This document shows positions 10,413-19,906 of a DNA stretch of 64,000 bases, piece by piece (position 1 is the first letter of the stretch; every line of letters starts with the position of its first letter). The notes under the pieces were generated by a model. The model ran no database searches. It had not been told where the DNA came from and worked only from the letters and a program-made list of their open reading frames with translations. The stretch spans positions 149,148 to 213,147 of the forward strand of contig ONGG01000010.1 in assembly GCA_900317305.1 (NCBI GenBank), read 5' to 3'. The position numbers were made by a program, and so were the translations under genes. The stretch is from an uncultured Prevotellaceae bacterium (GTDB lineage Bacteria; Bacteroidota; Bacteroidia; Bacteroidales; Bacteroidaceae).

Positions 10413-10452
10413 GGCTGTTCTTTTTGATAAAGAGCAGCCTCCAATTTTTTTG
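10413..10452 (+). terminator. Intrinsic terminator after the GH105 gene
   Basis: An 11-bp stem (10413-10423 with 10429-10439, one mismatch) is followed, after a short spacer, by a run of seven T. Confidence 0.75.
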
Positions 10453-10461
10453 ACCTTTTCA

Positions 10462-10665
10462 CTCCATTTTTTGCTTTTTACTCGCTTAATCGCACCTTTG
10501 CCGCTTCGCGGCGAAGGTAGGCTTCGGTTCGGAAAAGCAAAAAAACTACGTTTTATTTTGCTTTTCGCTCACCTTGCACTACCTTTGCGACTGCGTCGCG
10601 AAGGTACTTACGCTCGAAAAAGCAAAATTTTTTTTGCTTTTTACTCGCTTAATCGTACCTTTGCA
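10462..10665 (+). repeat. Dispersed promoter-hairpin repeat, copy 2 (three cassettes)
   Basis: Same three-cassette structure as 8973-9185 but on the plus strand, so the two copies flank the GH105 gene as an outward-firing inverted pair. The -7 boxes read CACCTTTG, TACCTTTG and TACCTTTG. The two hairpins between cassettes place the -7 box in their 5' arms. The last cassette drives metG. Confidence 0.8.
10633..10663 (+). promoter_or_regulatory. metG promoter
   Basis: TTTG (10633-10636), 19 bp, TACCTTTG (10656-10663): a perfect Bacteroidota housekeeping promoter, 20 bp before the metG start codon. Confidence 0.85.
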
Positions 10666-10683
10666 GAAAAATAGACGAAACAC

Positions 10684-12747
10684 ATGCAACAGAAGAATTT
10701 CAAACGTACGACCGTGACCGCCGCCTTGCCCTATGCCAATGGTGGCGTGCATATCGGTCACCTGGCCGGCGTATACGTGCCAGCCGACATCTATGTGAGA
10801 TACCTGCGCCTGAAAAAACAAGAGGTGGTGTTCATTGGCGGAAGCGATGAGCATGGCGTGCCCATTACGCTGAGAGCAAGAAAAGAAGGCATTACACCTC
10901 AAGACGTGGTAGACCGCTACCATAACCTCATCAAGAAATCGTTCGAGGAGTTCGGCATCTCGTTCGATATCTACTCGCGCACCACATCGGCCACACACCA
11001 CAAACTGGCTTCCGACTTCTTCAGGCGTCTCTACGACGAGGGAAAACTCATCGAGAAAACCACCAAACAATACTACGACGAGAAGGTGCATGCCTTCCTC
11101 ACCGACCGCGATATCGAGGGCGAATGCCCCTATTGTGGCAAACTGGCCTATGGCAACCAGTGTGAGAATGGTTGTGGCCGCGACCTCTCGCCCGAAGAAC
11201 TCATCAACCCGCGCAGCAAGCGCAGCGACTCCACGCCGGTGATGCGCGACACGAAGAACTGGTACCTGCCTCTCAACGAATACCAGGAGTGGCTCCGCCA
11301 ATGGATTCTGGAAGAGCACAAGGAGTGGCGCTCGAATGTCTACGGACAGTGCAAGAGCTGGCTGGAGATGGACCTGCAGCCCCGTGCCATGACACGTGAC
11401 CTCGACTGGGGTATCCCCGTTCCCGTGGAGGATGCTGAGGGCAAGGTGCTCTATGTGTGGTTCGACGCTCCCATCGGATACATCTCGAACACCAAGGAAC
11501 TGTGCGACGCCAATCCCGAGCGCTGGGGTTCTTGGGAGAAATGGTGGAAAGACGAAGACACACGACTGGTGCATTTCATCGGCAAAGACAATATCGTCTT
11601 CCACTGCATCATCTTCCCCGTGATGATGCGCGCCCATGGTGAGTATATCATGCCCGACAACGTGCCGGCAAACGAGTTCCTCAACCTTGAGGACGACAAG
11701 ATCTCGACCTCGAAGAACTGGGCCGTCTGGCTCCACGAATACCTCGTCGACCTGCCTGGCAAACAGGATGTGCTGCGCTATGTGCTCACAGCCAATGCTC
11801 CCGAGACCAAGGACAACAACTTCACCTGGAAGGACTTCCAGGACCGCAATAACAACGAACTGGTGGCCATCTATGGCAACTTCGTGAACCGTGCCCTGCA
11901 ACTCACCAAGAAATACTGGGGTGGGGTGGTGCCCGAATGTGGCGAGCTCACCGAGGTGGACAAGAACGCACTCGAGGAATTCAAGGACGTGAAGAAAAAC
12001 GTGGAGAGTCTGCTCGACGTGTTCAAGTTCCGCGAGGCACAGAAAGAGGCCATGAACCTGGCACGCATCGGCAACCGGTATATCACCGAGTGTGAGCCAT
12101 GGAAAGTGTGGAAGACCGACCCCAAGCGGGTGGAGACCATACTCTATATCTCGCTGCAACTCGTGGCCAACCTTGCCATCGCTTTCGAGCCGTTCCTGCC
12201 GTTCAGCAGCAAGCGACTCAGAGGAATGCTCAACATCGATGCTTTCGAGTGGAACCAACTGGGTGAGACCGATATCCTGAAACCCGGACACCAGCTGGCA
12301 GAGCCGGCACTGCTCTTCGAGAAAATCGAGGACGATGTGATTGCCGCCCAGCTCAAGAAACTCGAGGATACGAAGAAGGCCAACCTCGCAGCCAACTACA
12401 AAGCTCCTGAGGTGAAGCCCGTCATCGACTTTGCCGACTTCGAGAAACTCGACATCCGCGTGGGACATGTGAAGAACTGCGAGAAGATGAAGAAAGCCAA
12501 CAAACTGCTGAAGTTCACCCTCGATGATGGCAGTGGCAACGACCGCACCATTGTGAGCGGCATCGCCAAGTTCTACCAACCCGAGGATCTCATCGGGCGC
12601 GATGTGCTCTTCATCGCCAATCTGGCTCCACGCAAGCTCATGGGCATCGAGAGCCAGGGTATGATTCTCTCGGCCGAGAACTACGACGGCGACCTGAGTG
12701 TCACCACTTTGCTGAAAGAGGTGAAACCTGGCAGCCAGGTGAAATAA
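10684..12747 (+). CDS. metG: Methionyl-tRNA synthetase
   Basis: 687 residues. The class I HIGH motif is at residues 23-26. Zinc-knuckle cysteines are at 148, 151, 160 and 164. The KMSKS loop is replaced by DKISTSK near 339, as is usual for MetRS. A C-terminal OB-fold tRNA-binding domain (about 580-687, with KLDIRVGHV) is fused, giving the long dimeric form. The enzyme charges initiator and elongator tRNA-Met in the cytoplasm. Single gene with a short leader, followed by a strong terminator. A long open frame on the opposite strand is a composition artefact. Confidence 0.98.
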   Translation: MQQKNFKRTTVTAALPYANGGVHIGHLAGVYVPADIYVRYLRLKKQEVVFIGGSDEHGVPITLRARKEGITPQDVVDRYHNLIKKSFEEFGISFDIYSRTTSATHHKLASDFFRRLYDEGKLIEKTTKQYYDEKVHAFLTDRDIEGECPYCGKLAYGNQCENGCGRDLSPEELINPRSKRSDSTPVMRDTKNWYLPLNEYQEWLRQWILEEHKEWRSNVYGQCKSWLEMDLQPRAMTRDLDWGIPVPVEDAEGKVLYVWFDAPIGYISNTKELCDANPERWGSWEKWWKDEDTRLVHFIGKDNIVFHCIIFPVMMRAHGEYIMPDNVPANEFLNLEDDKISTSKNWAVWLHEYLVDLPGKQDVLRYVLTANAPETKDNNFTWKDFQDRNNNELVAIYGNFVNRALQLTKKYWGGVVPECGELTEVDKNALEEFKDVKKNVESLLDVFKFREAQKEAMNLARIGNRYITECEPWKVWKTDPKRVETILYISLQLVANLAIAFEPFLPFSSKRLRGMLNIDAFEWNQLGETDILKPGHQLAEPALLFEKIEDDVIAAQLKKLEDTKKANLAANYKAPEVKPVIDFADFEKLDIRVGHVKNCEKMKKANKLLKFTLDDGSGNDRTIVSGIAKFYQPEDLIGRDVLFIANLAPRKLMGIESQGMILSAENYDGDLSVTTLLKEVKPGSQVK

Positions 12748-12786
12748 CGCCATTCCTCACCATCACCATGATAGGTAGGGAAAACC

Positions 12787-12825
12787 ATGACACCGCCACG
12801 TGATGACGTTGGCGGTGTCATTTTT
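12787..12825 (+). terminator. metG intrinsic terminator
   Basis: A 12-bp perfect stem (12787-12798 with 12810-12821) is followed directly by a T run. Confidence 0.9.
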
Positions 12826-12867
12826 CAACCCAATAGGTCATTAGAATTCAATTTCTTTGGCTTTTAT

Positions 12868-12898
12868 TTTGTTTTCCGCTCCGCTTTCACTACCTTTG
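12868..12898 (+). promoter_or_regulatory. tRNA-Arg promoter, partial copy of the dispersed repeat
   Basis: TTTG (12868-12871), 19 bp, TACCTTTG (12891-12898), 12 bp before the mature tRNA 5' end. The spacer (tttccgctccgctttcac) resembles a single cassette of the promoter-hairpin repeat. Confidence 0.8.
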
Positions 12899-12910
12899 CA
12901 AGCGAAATGG

Positions 12911-12982
12911 GGTTCCATAGTTCAATGGATAGAATAAGTCTCTCCTAAAGATTAGATCCGGGTTCGATTCCCGGTGGAACTA
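12911..12982 (+). tRNA. tRNA-Arg (anticodon CCU)
   Basis: The cloverleaf folds fully: acceptor GGTTCCA with TGGAACT (G-U at 1:72), D stem GTTC/GAAT, anticodon stem AGTCT/AGATT with loop CTCCTAA (anticodon CCT), and T arm CGGG/CCGG with TTCGATTC. The CCA end is not encoded. It decodes AGG. Confidence 0.93.
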
Positions 12983-13199
12983 CAACCTTGAAAAGCATCA
13001 ATAATCACTAGTTTTTAATCCACCTCAAATATCAATTGTCGTGCAAACCGAGTGCAGACGAAATGATGGAGCAGCGAGAGCCAAATGATGCTTGCATCAA
13101 TTTGGCCGAATTGCGACAGAATTCAATAAAGTCAATGCTTGCTTTCTGTATGCCGAGGCGCACTACTGAATCTCAAACCTAAAACCTCAAACCATCCCC

Positions 13200-13994
13200 A
13201 TGTTTGGAGCAATAATCGGAGATATTGTTGGTTCTCGTTTCGAGTTCACTTCGGCACCCAAAGCGGGTTTCGAACTGTTTACCGATGAGTGTAACTTCAC
13301 CGACGATACCATCTGCACCATCGCCATTGCCGATGCCCTCATCCACAAGAAAGACTTCAAGCAAACGCTCCATGAGTGGTGCCGGCGCTATCCCGACCCC
13401 ATAGGCTCGTATGGCAACCGGTTCTACAACTGGGTGCGGTCCGACGACCCACAGCCCATGGGAAGCTACGGCAATGGCGCGGCCATGCGTGTGAGCAGCG
13501 TGGGGTGGCTCGTCGACGACTTCGACGAGGTGCTCGAGGTGGCACGACAGACGGCCATCGTGAGCCACGACCATCCTGAAGGGGTGAAAGGTGCCCAGTG
13601 TGTGGCTGCCCTCATCTACTGGCTGCGCACCGTGCGTATCTACAAAGACGATGTGGAGCGCGCCGTGCGGCGCCGCTTCGGATATGTCATCCCATCACTG
13701 GCCGATATATATAAAATAGGTGGTGAGGGCCATTTCGACGGCACCTGCCAGGAGACGGTGCCCATGGCCATACGCTGTTTTCTTGATGCCCACAGTTTCG
13801 AGGAGGTGATCCGCATCGCAGTGATGGCGGGCGGCGACACCGACACCAAGGCGGCTATCGCCGGCTCCATAGCCGAGGCCTACTACGATGTGCCCAACTG
13901 GATGATAGAGCGCGCCAACAGCTACCTGCCTCATGAGATGTCGGTGGTGGTGGAGGATTTCTACAACTATCTTGCCGACAATTGCCGAGGATGA
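13200..13994 (+). CDS. ADP-ribosylglycohydrolase family protein
   Basis: 264 residues, one all-helical DraG-like domain. Seen: the N-terminal GAIIGDIVGSRFE segment, the metal-binding FTDDT motif near residue 40, and the C-terminal GGDTDTKAAIAG motif. These acidic clusters hold two Mg ions that cleave ADP-ribose from proteins or small molecules. The substrate cannot be read from the sequence. The gene stands alone between tRNA-Arg and a tandem repeat. The 217 bp between the tRNA and this gene show no gene and no clear promoter. Confidence 0.88.
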   Translation: MFGAIIGDIVGSRFEFTSAPKAGFELFTDECNFTDDTICTIAIADALIHKKDFKQTLHEWCRRYPDPIGSYGNRFYNWVRSDDPQPMGSYGNGAAMRVSSVGWLVDDFDEVLEVARQTAIVSHDHPEGVKGAQCVAALIYWLRTVRIYKDDVERAVRRRFGYVIPSLADIYKIGGEGHFDGTCQETVPMAIRCFLDAHSFEEVIRIAVMAGGDTDTKAAIAGSIAEAYYDVPNWMIERANSYLPHEMSVVVEDFYNYLADNCRG

Positions 13995-14096
13995 CTAGTT
14001 ATTCTAGTTAATCCTAGTCAATTCTAGTTACTCTAGTTATTCTAGTCAATTCTAGTTATTCTAGTTACTCTAGTTCCCCTAGTTAATCTAGTTGTC
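13995..14096. repeat. CTAGTTAYT tandem repeat, about 11 units
   Basis: Eleven CTAGT-headed units of 9-10 bp (CTAGTTATT, CTAGTTAAT, CTAGTCAATT, CTAGTTACT) start directly after the stop codon of the glycohydrolase. Units differ by one or two bases. No open frame explains them. Confidence 0.9.
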
Positions 14097-14132
14097 CTGG
14101 GAAGCTAGGGCTTCTATTTTTGCCCCAAAAGC

Positions 14133-14166
14133 AAGTTCCCCACAAGCCGAGGCCTGCGGGGAACTT
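14133..14166 (-). terminator. Hairpin terminator downstream of secDF
   Basis: A 9-bp perfect stem (14133-14141 with 14158-14166). On the minus strand it is followed by CTTGCTTTTGG, a weak T tract suitable for stopping secDF transcripts. Confidence 0.6.
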
Positions 14167-14194
14167 TTGGTTATTGATGTGTGAGAAGATGTTC

Positions 14195-17100
14195 TTACTT
14201 CTTGGCAACAGCCACTTCCTCGTTCACGTCTTCTTCCTTGATCTTGCGACCCATGGTGAGATAAGCCGTGGGGGCTGCGATGAAGATAGACGACAGGGTT
14301 CCGAATACCACACCGAGAATCATGGCGAACGAGAAGCTGCGGATGCTGGCACCACCAAAGATGAAGATACAGAGCAACACGATCAATGTAGATACTGAGG
14401 TGTTGATTGTACGGGCCAACGTCTGGTTGAGCGAGTCGTTGAAGAGGGTCTGGCGGTCGCGCTTGCGATAGAGGCGCAGGTTCTCACGCACACGGTCGAA
14501 CACCACCACCTTGTCGTTGATGGAGTAACCAATCACGGTAAGGATAGCACCGATGAAGGTCTGGTCGATCTCGAGCGAGAAGGGAACGATGCCCCACAGA
14601 GCAGAGAAGAAACCGATGACGATCAGGGTATCGAATGCCAGAGCCACAATCGAACCGATAGAGAATGCCACGTTGCGGAAACGGAGCAGGATGTAGAGGA
14701 AGATGGCGATCAAGGCTACAATCACCGAGATGATGGCCTTGTTGGTCACATCGCGGGCGATAGACGGACCCACCTTGGTGCTGCTGATGATAGAGCCACC
14801 CTCGCGCACGTCGGGATCCTTGAAGTCAGCCTCTTTCTCCTGGGTCACCACGCCTGCCTTCTTCAGGGCGTTGAACAACTTGGTCTCGGCCTCGTCGTCC
14901 ATGGTAGGACTGTTCGACTCGATGTTCCAGTTGGTCGACACACGGATGGTCTTGCCATCGGTACCAAGGGCGATGACGCTGGTGTTGGCCTCCTTGCCCT
15001 TGTTCTCACCAAGGTCGTTGACGAATACACCAGCCAGGGCGGTACGCACTTGCTCCACAGGAGTCTCCTTGGCCAGGGTCACCACATAGTTGCGGCCACC
15101 GGTGAAGTCGATACTCTTCGAGAGTCCGCGGATGGCGAAGAAGCCGATGAAGATAAGGGCGAGGATACCCCAGATGGTATAAGAGGTCTTATACTTGCTC
15201 ATGAAGTTGACATGGATGTTCTGCATGAAGTTGCGCGAGAACGGAGTGGTGAAGGTGAGGTTCAGCCACTTGTCTTTCTTCATCATGTACTCGTAGACCA
15301 GACGGGTGAGGAACACGGCGGTGAAGAACGAGCAGCAGATACCGATGATGAGGGTCACGGCGAAGCCCTTCACAGGACCAGTACCGATAACGGCCAGAAT
15401 CACACCGGTGATGATAGAGGTAAGGTTGGAGTCGAAGATGGCAGAGAAGGCGTTGCTGTAACCTGCCTGCAGTGCCTGACGCGTGTTCTTTCCGGCTTTC
15501 AGCTCTTCCTTGGTGCGCTCATAGATAAGCACGTTGGCGTCGACAGCCATACCGAGGGTAAGCACGATACCGGCGATACCAGGCATGGTGAGCGCCGACT
15601 GGAACGACGCCATGATACCCATGGTGAAGAAGAGGTTGATGATGAGGGCGCAGTTGGCCATCATACCGGGGATGAATCCGTACATCAGGATCATGTAGAG
15701 CATCAGCACGATGAATGCCACGATGAACGAGATGATACCCTGACGGATAGACTGTGCACCGAGCGACGGACCTACGACTTCCTCCTGCACGATGCGCACG
15801 GGAGCCTTCATACGACCCGACTTCAGCGTGTTGGCCAAGTCTTTGGTGTCCTCCACGGTGAAGCTACCCGAGATCTGTGAGTTACCACCGGTAATCTCCT
15901 GGTTCACGTTAGGAGCGCTGTAGACGAGGTCGTCGAGCACGATGGCAACGGGCTTGCCTACGTTCTTCTTGGTGAGGTTGGCCCACTCGCGCGCGCCATC
16001 CTCATTCATCTGCATGGTCACCACGGGCTTGCCGGTGAAGTGGTCGAAGTCGTCCTTGGCGCTCTCAATCACGTCGCCCTCGAGGGGTGCGCGGTTGTCG
16101 CTGCCGGTAAGACGCAGACAGTAGAGCTCGTAGATGCGCTTGTTGTTGGGAATCCTGTCGGAGGGTTTGGCACTCCAGAGGAGTTTCACGTCGGCAGGAA
16201 GGATGGCCTTGGCCAGGTCGGAGTGGATATAGGAATTGATGACGGCGGTGTCGGCCACATTGGCCATACCCACAATACAGCCAGCGTCACCATTCACGCT
16301 CAGCTTGGTGAGCAGTGGGTGCTCCTGGGCTGCCAGGTCGGCGGCTTTCTTCTCCTCGGCCTTGGCATCGGCCACGGCCTTGGTCGAGTCGGGTTTGGCG
16401 TCATTGCCAAGAGTCAGACCCTTCTCCTCAGCAGGAGCAGCCTCGGTAGCCTCAGCGGCAGTGCTGTCGGCAGGAGCGGTCTCGCCATTGGCCAGACGGC
16501 TGTCGAGCTGCTGCAGGTAGGGGGCAATCTCCTGAGAGGCATAGGTCTCCCAGAACTCGAGGTTGGCGCTTCCCTGGAGGAGCTTACGCATACGCTCGGG
16601 ATCTTTCACACCAGGCATCTCCACCATGATGCGGCCTTCCTGGCCCTCGAGCATCTGTATGTTGGGCTGTACCACACCAAACTGGTCGATACGGTTGGTG
16701 ATCACGTTCTTTGCATCGGCCACGGTCTCTGCCACTTTGCTGCGGAGAATGCTCTCCACCTCTCTGTCGGTGCTGTTGGTCTTCACCTCCTGAAGCTGCT
16801 GGGTGGCGAACACCTCGGCGAGTCTGTGGCCAGGAGCGTTGGCCTGATAGTGCTTGATGAACAGTGAGATGAAATCATTCTGTGTGGTTTCTTCCTCGGC
16901 TCTCGCAGCCTTCATCGTCTTGACGAAAGCAGGGTCTTTCTTGTAGCCGGCAAGGTTCTCGATGAGGTCGGGTACCGACACCTCGAGGATGACGTTCATA
17001 CCACCCTTCAGGTCCAGACCAAGGCCTACCTGTGTCTCCAGACACTTCTGGTAGGAGTAGACACCGAGATATTTCACGGAGTCTTTGTAGTCTTGCTGGG

Positions 17101-17227
17101 CGATGGGGTCTTTGATTTCCGCGGCTTTCTTGTCGTAGTAACTCGAAGCCACAGAGAACGACAAATAGAAGATACTTGCCAGGGTCAGTAAGACCGCTGT
17201 AACAATTACAATTCCTTTGTTTTGCAT
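14195..17227 (-). CDS. secDF: Protein translocase subunit SecDF (fused)
   Basis: 1010 residues. The SecD half has an N-terminal membrane helix, a large periplasmic P1 region with a low-complexity Ala/Glu/Lys insert (about residues 245-300), and five further helices containing GMAVDANVLIYERTKEE. The SecF half (from about 690) has the DFTGGRNY motif and GYSINDKVVVFDRVREN. The fusion uses the proton gradient to pull secreted proteins through SecYEG. One-gene fusions are normal in Bacteroidota. A minus-strand -7 box TATCTTTG (17282-17289) lies about 55 bp before the start codon. Confidence 0.97.
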   Translation of the reverse strand: MQNKGIVIVTAVLLTLASIFYLSFSVASSYYDKKAAEIKDPIAQQDYKDSVKYLGVYSYQKCLETQVGLGLDLKGGMNVILEVSVPDLIENLAGYKKDPAFVKTMKAARAEEETTQNDFISLFIKHYQANAPGHRLAEVFATQQLQEVKTNSTDREVESILRSKVAETVADAKNVITNRIDQFGVVQPNIQMLEGQEGRIMVEMPGVKDPERMRKLLQGSANLEFWETYASQEIAPYLQQLDSRLANGETAPADSTAAEATEAAPAEEKGLTLGNDAKPDSTKAVADAKAEEKKAADLAAQEHPLLTKLSVNGDAGCIVGMANVADTAVINSYIHSDLAKAILPADVKLLWSAKPSDRIPNNKRIYELYCLRLTGSDNRAPLEGDVIESAKDDFDHFTGKPVVTMQMNEDGAREWANLTKKNVGKPVAIVLDDLVYSAPNVNQEITGGNSQISGSFTVEDTKDLANTLKSGRMKAPVRIVQEEVVGPSLGAQSIRQGIISFIVAFIVLMLYMILMYGFIPGMMANCALIINLFFTMGIMASFQSALTMPGIAGIVLTLGMAVDANVLIYERTKEELKAGKNTRQALQAGYSNAFSAIFDSNLTSIITGVILAVIGTGPVKGFAVTLIIGICCSFFTAVFLTRLVYEYMMKKDKWLNLTFTTPFSRNFMQNIHVNFMSKYKTSYTIWGILALIFIGFFAIRGLSKSIDFTGGRNYVVTLAKETPVEQVRTALAGVFVNDLGENKGKEANTSVIALGTDGKTIRVSTNWNIESNSPTMDDEAETKLFNALKKAGVVTQEKEADFKDPDVREGGSIISSTKVGPSIARDVTNKAIISVIVALIAIFLYILLRFRNVAFSIGSIVALAFDTLIVIGFFSALWGIVPFSLEIDQTFIGAILTVIGYSINDKVVVFDRVRENLRLYRKRDRQTLFNDSLNQTLARTINTSVSTLIVLLCIFIFGGASIRSFSFAMILGVVFGTLSSIFIAAPTAYLTMGRKIKEEDVNEEVAVAKK

Positions 17228-17330
17228 TTCTGTTTTATGTTATTTAATTCGTTGTTTCTCTCCAATTTGCGTAATAGCGTGCAAAGATAGTGATTTTTTC
17301 ACACTTATCGAAATTTCAGTCGGAAATTAT

Positions 17331-18419
17331 TCATTTTTTGGACTTTTGCCGTTTTTTTAGCGTGCAAGAGATGGAATAATGGTCGCTGATTTCCACTTTT
17401 GAGCCAATTTCGCACCCGAAGGGTTCCCAGTCCGACGAGCAGAAGATGTGGTCGATGCGCACGAGCATGCCATTGGCGTGGTGGGTGAATCCGGGACCTG
17501 TGGATGCGGCGGTGTGGCAGTCGACAAACTCCTTGGCAAACACATGGTGGGCATACGTCACAGGTGGGTCGTTGAAGTCGCCGCACACCAGCACGCTCAT
17601 GTTCTTGGTGCGGTGCTTCTTGATGTATGCCATCACGCCGTTGGCTTGCTTGGCATGCCGTCTGCCCATAGTCTTGAGCTTGTTGAGGATAGACTGCTCG
17701 TTGATGTGGTTGCTCCTGCGGGTCACGAGGTCACTAAACTGGTCTCGTTCCTTGTCGCTCAGGGCGGAGGTCTGGAAGTGGCAGTTGACAACGAGCAGGG
17801 TGTCGGCCCCCATTTTCAGATAGAAGGCGGCACAAGCGTTTCTCTTGCAGTTCACCGGAATCATCTCGTGTCTCACGATGGGGTATTTGCTGAGAACGGC
17901 TAAGCGTTCGTGGTGCTTGTCTTGTTCGTATGCCACGTAGCGGTAGGTGCCCTCCATCTGCTCGGTGAGTTTTCTTCTGTTCTTGTAGATGTTGGATTCT
18001 TGCAAGCAAATGATATCGGCACCGCTGCCGCAGATGTAGTCCATGGCGGGATTGGGCAGTTCCTTCGCGTCAAAGTAGTGGAAGTCGTTGGCATTGAACG
18101 ACATGACCTTGATGCCACCGGTGGGTGCTTTCTTGCCGAAATTGATGGGGCAGTAGTGGCGAAGGGGAGAGGCGCACAGCAGAAAACCCGCAATGGGAAT
18201 CAAGGCGTACTTGTAGTGGAAAACCAACCAGAAAAGCAGATAGGAGAGGTTCAGCAGCAGAATAATGGGAAAGGCAAGGGCAAGTACCTCGAAAGTGGGG
18301 TGGGAGGCCGGACTCACGTGCCCGGCATAGCCTGTGACTAAAAGGGCAACCACGACCAATATGTTGGCCGTGGCGAGAAGGTGTAGCGTAAGTTTCTTGA
18401 ATTTGCGGACAATGCCCAT
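17331..18419 (-). CDS. Membrane-anchored endonuclease/exonuclease/phosphatase family protein
   Basis: 362 residues. About three N-terminal hydrophobic helices (residues 10-95) are followed by an EEP fold: SFNANDF, ICLQESN (catalytic Glu), VCGDFNDPP, and RIDHIF with SDHYSI near the end. The family hydrolyses phosphodiesters in nucleic acids or phospholipids; which one applies here is not visible. The gene starts two bases after the rhomboid stop codon, so the two are translated from one message. Confidence 0.85.
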   Translation of the reverse strand: MGIVRKFKKLTLHLLATANILVVVALLVTGYAGHVSPASHPTFEVLALAFPIILLLNLSYLLFWLVFHYKYALIPIAGFLLCASPLRHYCPINFGKKAPTGGIKVMSFNANDFHYFDAKELPNPAMDYICGSGADIICLQESNIYKNRRKLTEQMEGTYRYVAYEQDKHHERLAVLSKYPIVRHEMIPVNCKRNACAAFYLKMGADTLLVVNCHFQTSALSDKERDQFSDLVTRRSNHINEQSILNKLKTMGRRHAKQANGVMAYIKKHRTKNMSVLVCGDFNDPPVTYAHHVFAKEFVDCHTAASTGPGFTHHANGMLVRIDHIFCSSDWEPFGCEIGSKVEISDHYSISCTLKKRQKSKK

Positions 18420-18421
18420 TT

Positions 18422-19330
18422 CTAATGCTTGTTGCTGCTATCAAACAATTTCTGTTTTTCCTCCTTCGTGAGGCTGGCATACCCATTTTTGCGTATCTTG
18501 TCGAGTATGCGGTCTATCTCCTCCTCCGAGGCTTTCTGCCGGGCATTGTAGTCCCAGTCGGGGTTGCCGCTTGCCTCATTGCCACTGGCATTCTTGCCCG
18601 TGTGTTTCTCCCAGTTCTTGCGTAACTTCTCGATGATGGGCGAGCCGCTGTTGCTGCCGAAATAGCTGTCTTCTGGATGACGGCGCCAGTATTTGATGAG
18701 CAGGAAACCGAAGAGCATGCCGCCAAGGTGGGCGAAATGGGCCACGTTGCTCGTGGTGAAGAATGCCGTGAACACCTCGATGGCGATATAAATGGTAATG
18801 AACCACTTGGCCTTGATGGGGATGGGAAGGGGGAAGATGAAGATGCGCTCCTCGGGGAACGACATGCCGAAGGCCAGAAGGATGGCATAGATGGCGCCAG
18901 AGGCTCCCACCGTGGTCCATAGGTTGAGATAGCTGTCCATGGGGACTTTTATCCCATCTGTCGACATCACGCTATCATATGCGGCAAGACCTTCCATCGA
19001 ATACTGTACATATTGGGCCAATTCTTGCACCAATCCAGCTCCGATTCCGCAGAAAATGTAATAAAAAAGGAATTTCTTAGGACCCCATATATTCTCTACC
19101 ACGCAACCGAACATCCACAGGGCAAACATATTGAAGAACAAATGCTCCAATCCACCGTGCATGAACATGTAGGTGAGCAGTTGATAAATCTTGAAATCCG
19201 ATGCCAGGAAGAAGTGCAATCCGAGTATGTCGTTGAGGTCGATGTTCCGGAATGTGAGCACATAGTAGGCTGCGAAAGCCAAGATGTTTATAATCAGAAG
19301 GTTTTTTGTAATTGTGGGTATGCTACGCAT
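18422..19330 (-). CDS. Rhomboid-family intramembrane serine protease
   Basis: 302 residues with about six membrane helices. The catalytic serine is in GASGAIYA and the histidine in AHFAHLGGMLFG; HGGLEHLFFNMFALWMFG is the conserved loop-helix of the family. A hydrophilic tail of about 90 residues follows the last helix. Rhomboids cut transmembrane substrates within the inner membrane. First gene of a two-gene unit with the EEP protein. Confidence 0.92.
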   Translation of the reverse strand: MRSIPTITKNLLIINILAFAAYYVLTFRNIDLNDILGLHFFLASDFKIYQLLTYMFMHGGLEHLFFNMFALWMFGCVVENIWGPKKFLFYYIFCGIGAGLVQELAQYVQYSMEGLAAYDSVMSTDGIKVPMDSYLNLWTTVGASGAIYAILLAFGMSFPEERIFIFPLPIPIKAKWFITIYIAIEVFTAFFTTSNVAHFAHLGGMLFGFLLIKYWRRHPEDSYFGSNSGSPIIEKLRKNWEKHTGKNASGNEASGNPDWDYNARQKASEEEIDRILDKIRKNGYASLTKEEKQKLFDSSNKH

Positions 19331-19452
19331 GACGAATGGTCGTTTGGTTGATTAAACGTCGGCAAAATTACTAAAAATATCTTTTATTCCGCATAAAATC
19401 AGCGCTATACATACTTTTTTTGGGGATTTTCAATAAATTTTTAGGCAATTTG

Positions 19453-19483
19453 TTTGTTTTATGAAATGAAACATCTATATTTG
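19453..19483 (+). promoter_or_regulatory. HU gene promoter
   Basis: TTTG (19453-19456), 19 bp, TATATTTG (19476-19483). The leader is about 47 nt. Confidence 0.8.
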
Positions 19484-19535
19484 CCCAAAAATAATCTTAC
19501 GATATTAGTAATCACCAATTATTAAAACTAAAATT

Positions 19536-19805
19536 ATGAACAAAACAGAATTAATCGACAAGATTGCCGAGAAATCAAAACTGACAAAGGTAGATGCCAA
19601 GAAGGCATTGGACGCTACAATTGAGGCTATCAAAGAGGCTCTCGTGGCTGGTGACAAGGTTGCTCTTATCGGCTTCGGTACATTCAGTGTGAACACACGT
19701 GCCGCCCGTGAGGGTATCAACCCCCGCAGCAATGAGAAGATTCAGATTCCAGAGAAGAAAGTGGCCAAATTCAAGGCTGGTGCTGACCTGGCTGATGCTT
19801 TGTAA
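19536..19805 (+). CDS. HU-family DNA-binding protein
   Basis: 89 residues, the normal HU length. Seen: MNKTELIDKIAEKSKLTK at the start, the GFGTFSV turn, the DNA-binding arm (about 54-75) with AAREGINPRSNEKI, and the AKFKAGADLADAL end. HU bends and compacts DNA as a dimer and supports site-specific recombination. Single gene with its own promoter and terminator. Confidence 0.96.
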   Translation: MNKTELIDKIAEKSKLTKVDAKKALDATIEAIKEALVAGDKVALIGFGTFSVNTRAAREGINPRSNEKIQIPEKKVAKFKAGADLADAL

Positions 19806-19835
19806 TAATTTTGTAAAAGAAATTCATAATACAAT

Positions 19836-19872
19836 CAGGCAACCCCGAAATGAGGTTGCCTGATTTGTTTTT
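19836..19872 (+). terminator. HU gene terminator
   Basis: A 9-bp stem CAGGCAACC/GGTTGCCTG (19836-19844, 19854-19862) is followed by ATTTGTTTTTT. Confidence 0.85.
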
Positions 19873-19906
19873 TCGCGTTTTACTTTCGCTCGGCTCTTTT
19901 CTTCCT

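Noticed and set aside
10579-12753. 724-codon open frame opposite metG
   Set aside because: It mirrors metG codon periodicity, has no recognisable domain and overlaps the gene completely; such long antisense frames recur opposite every GC-rich gene here.
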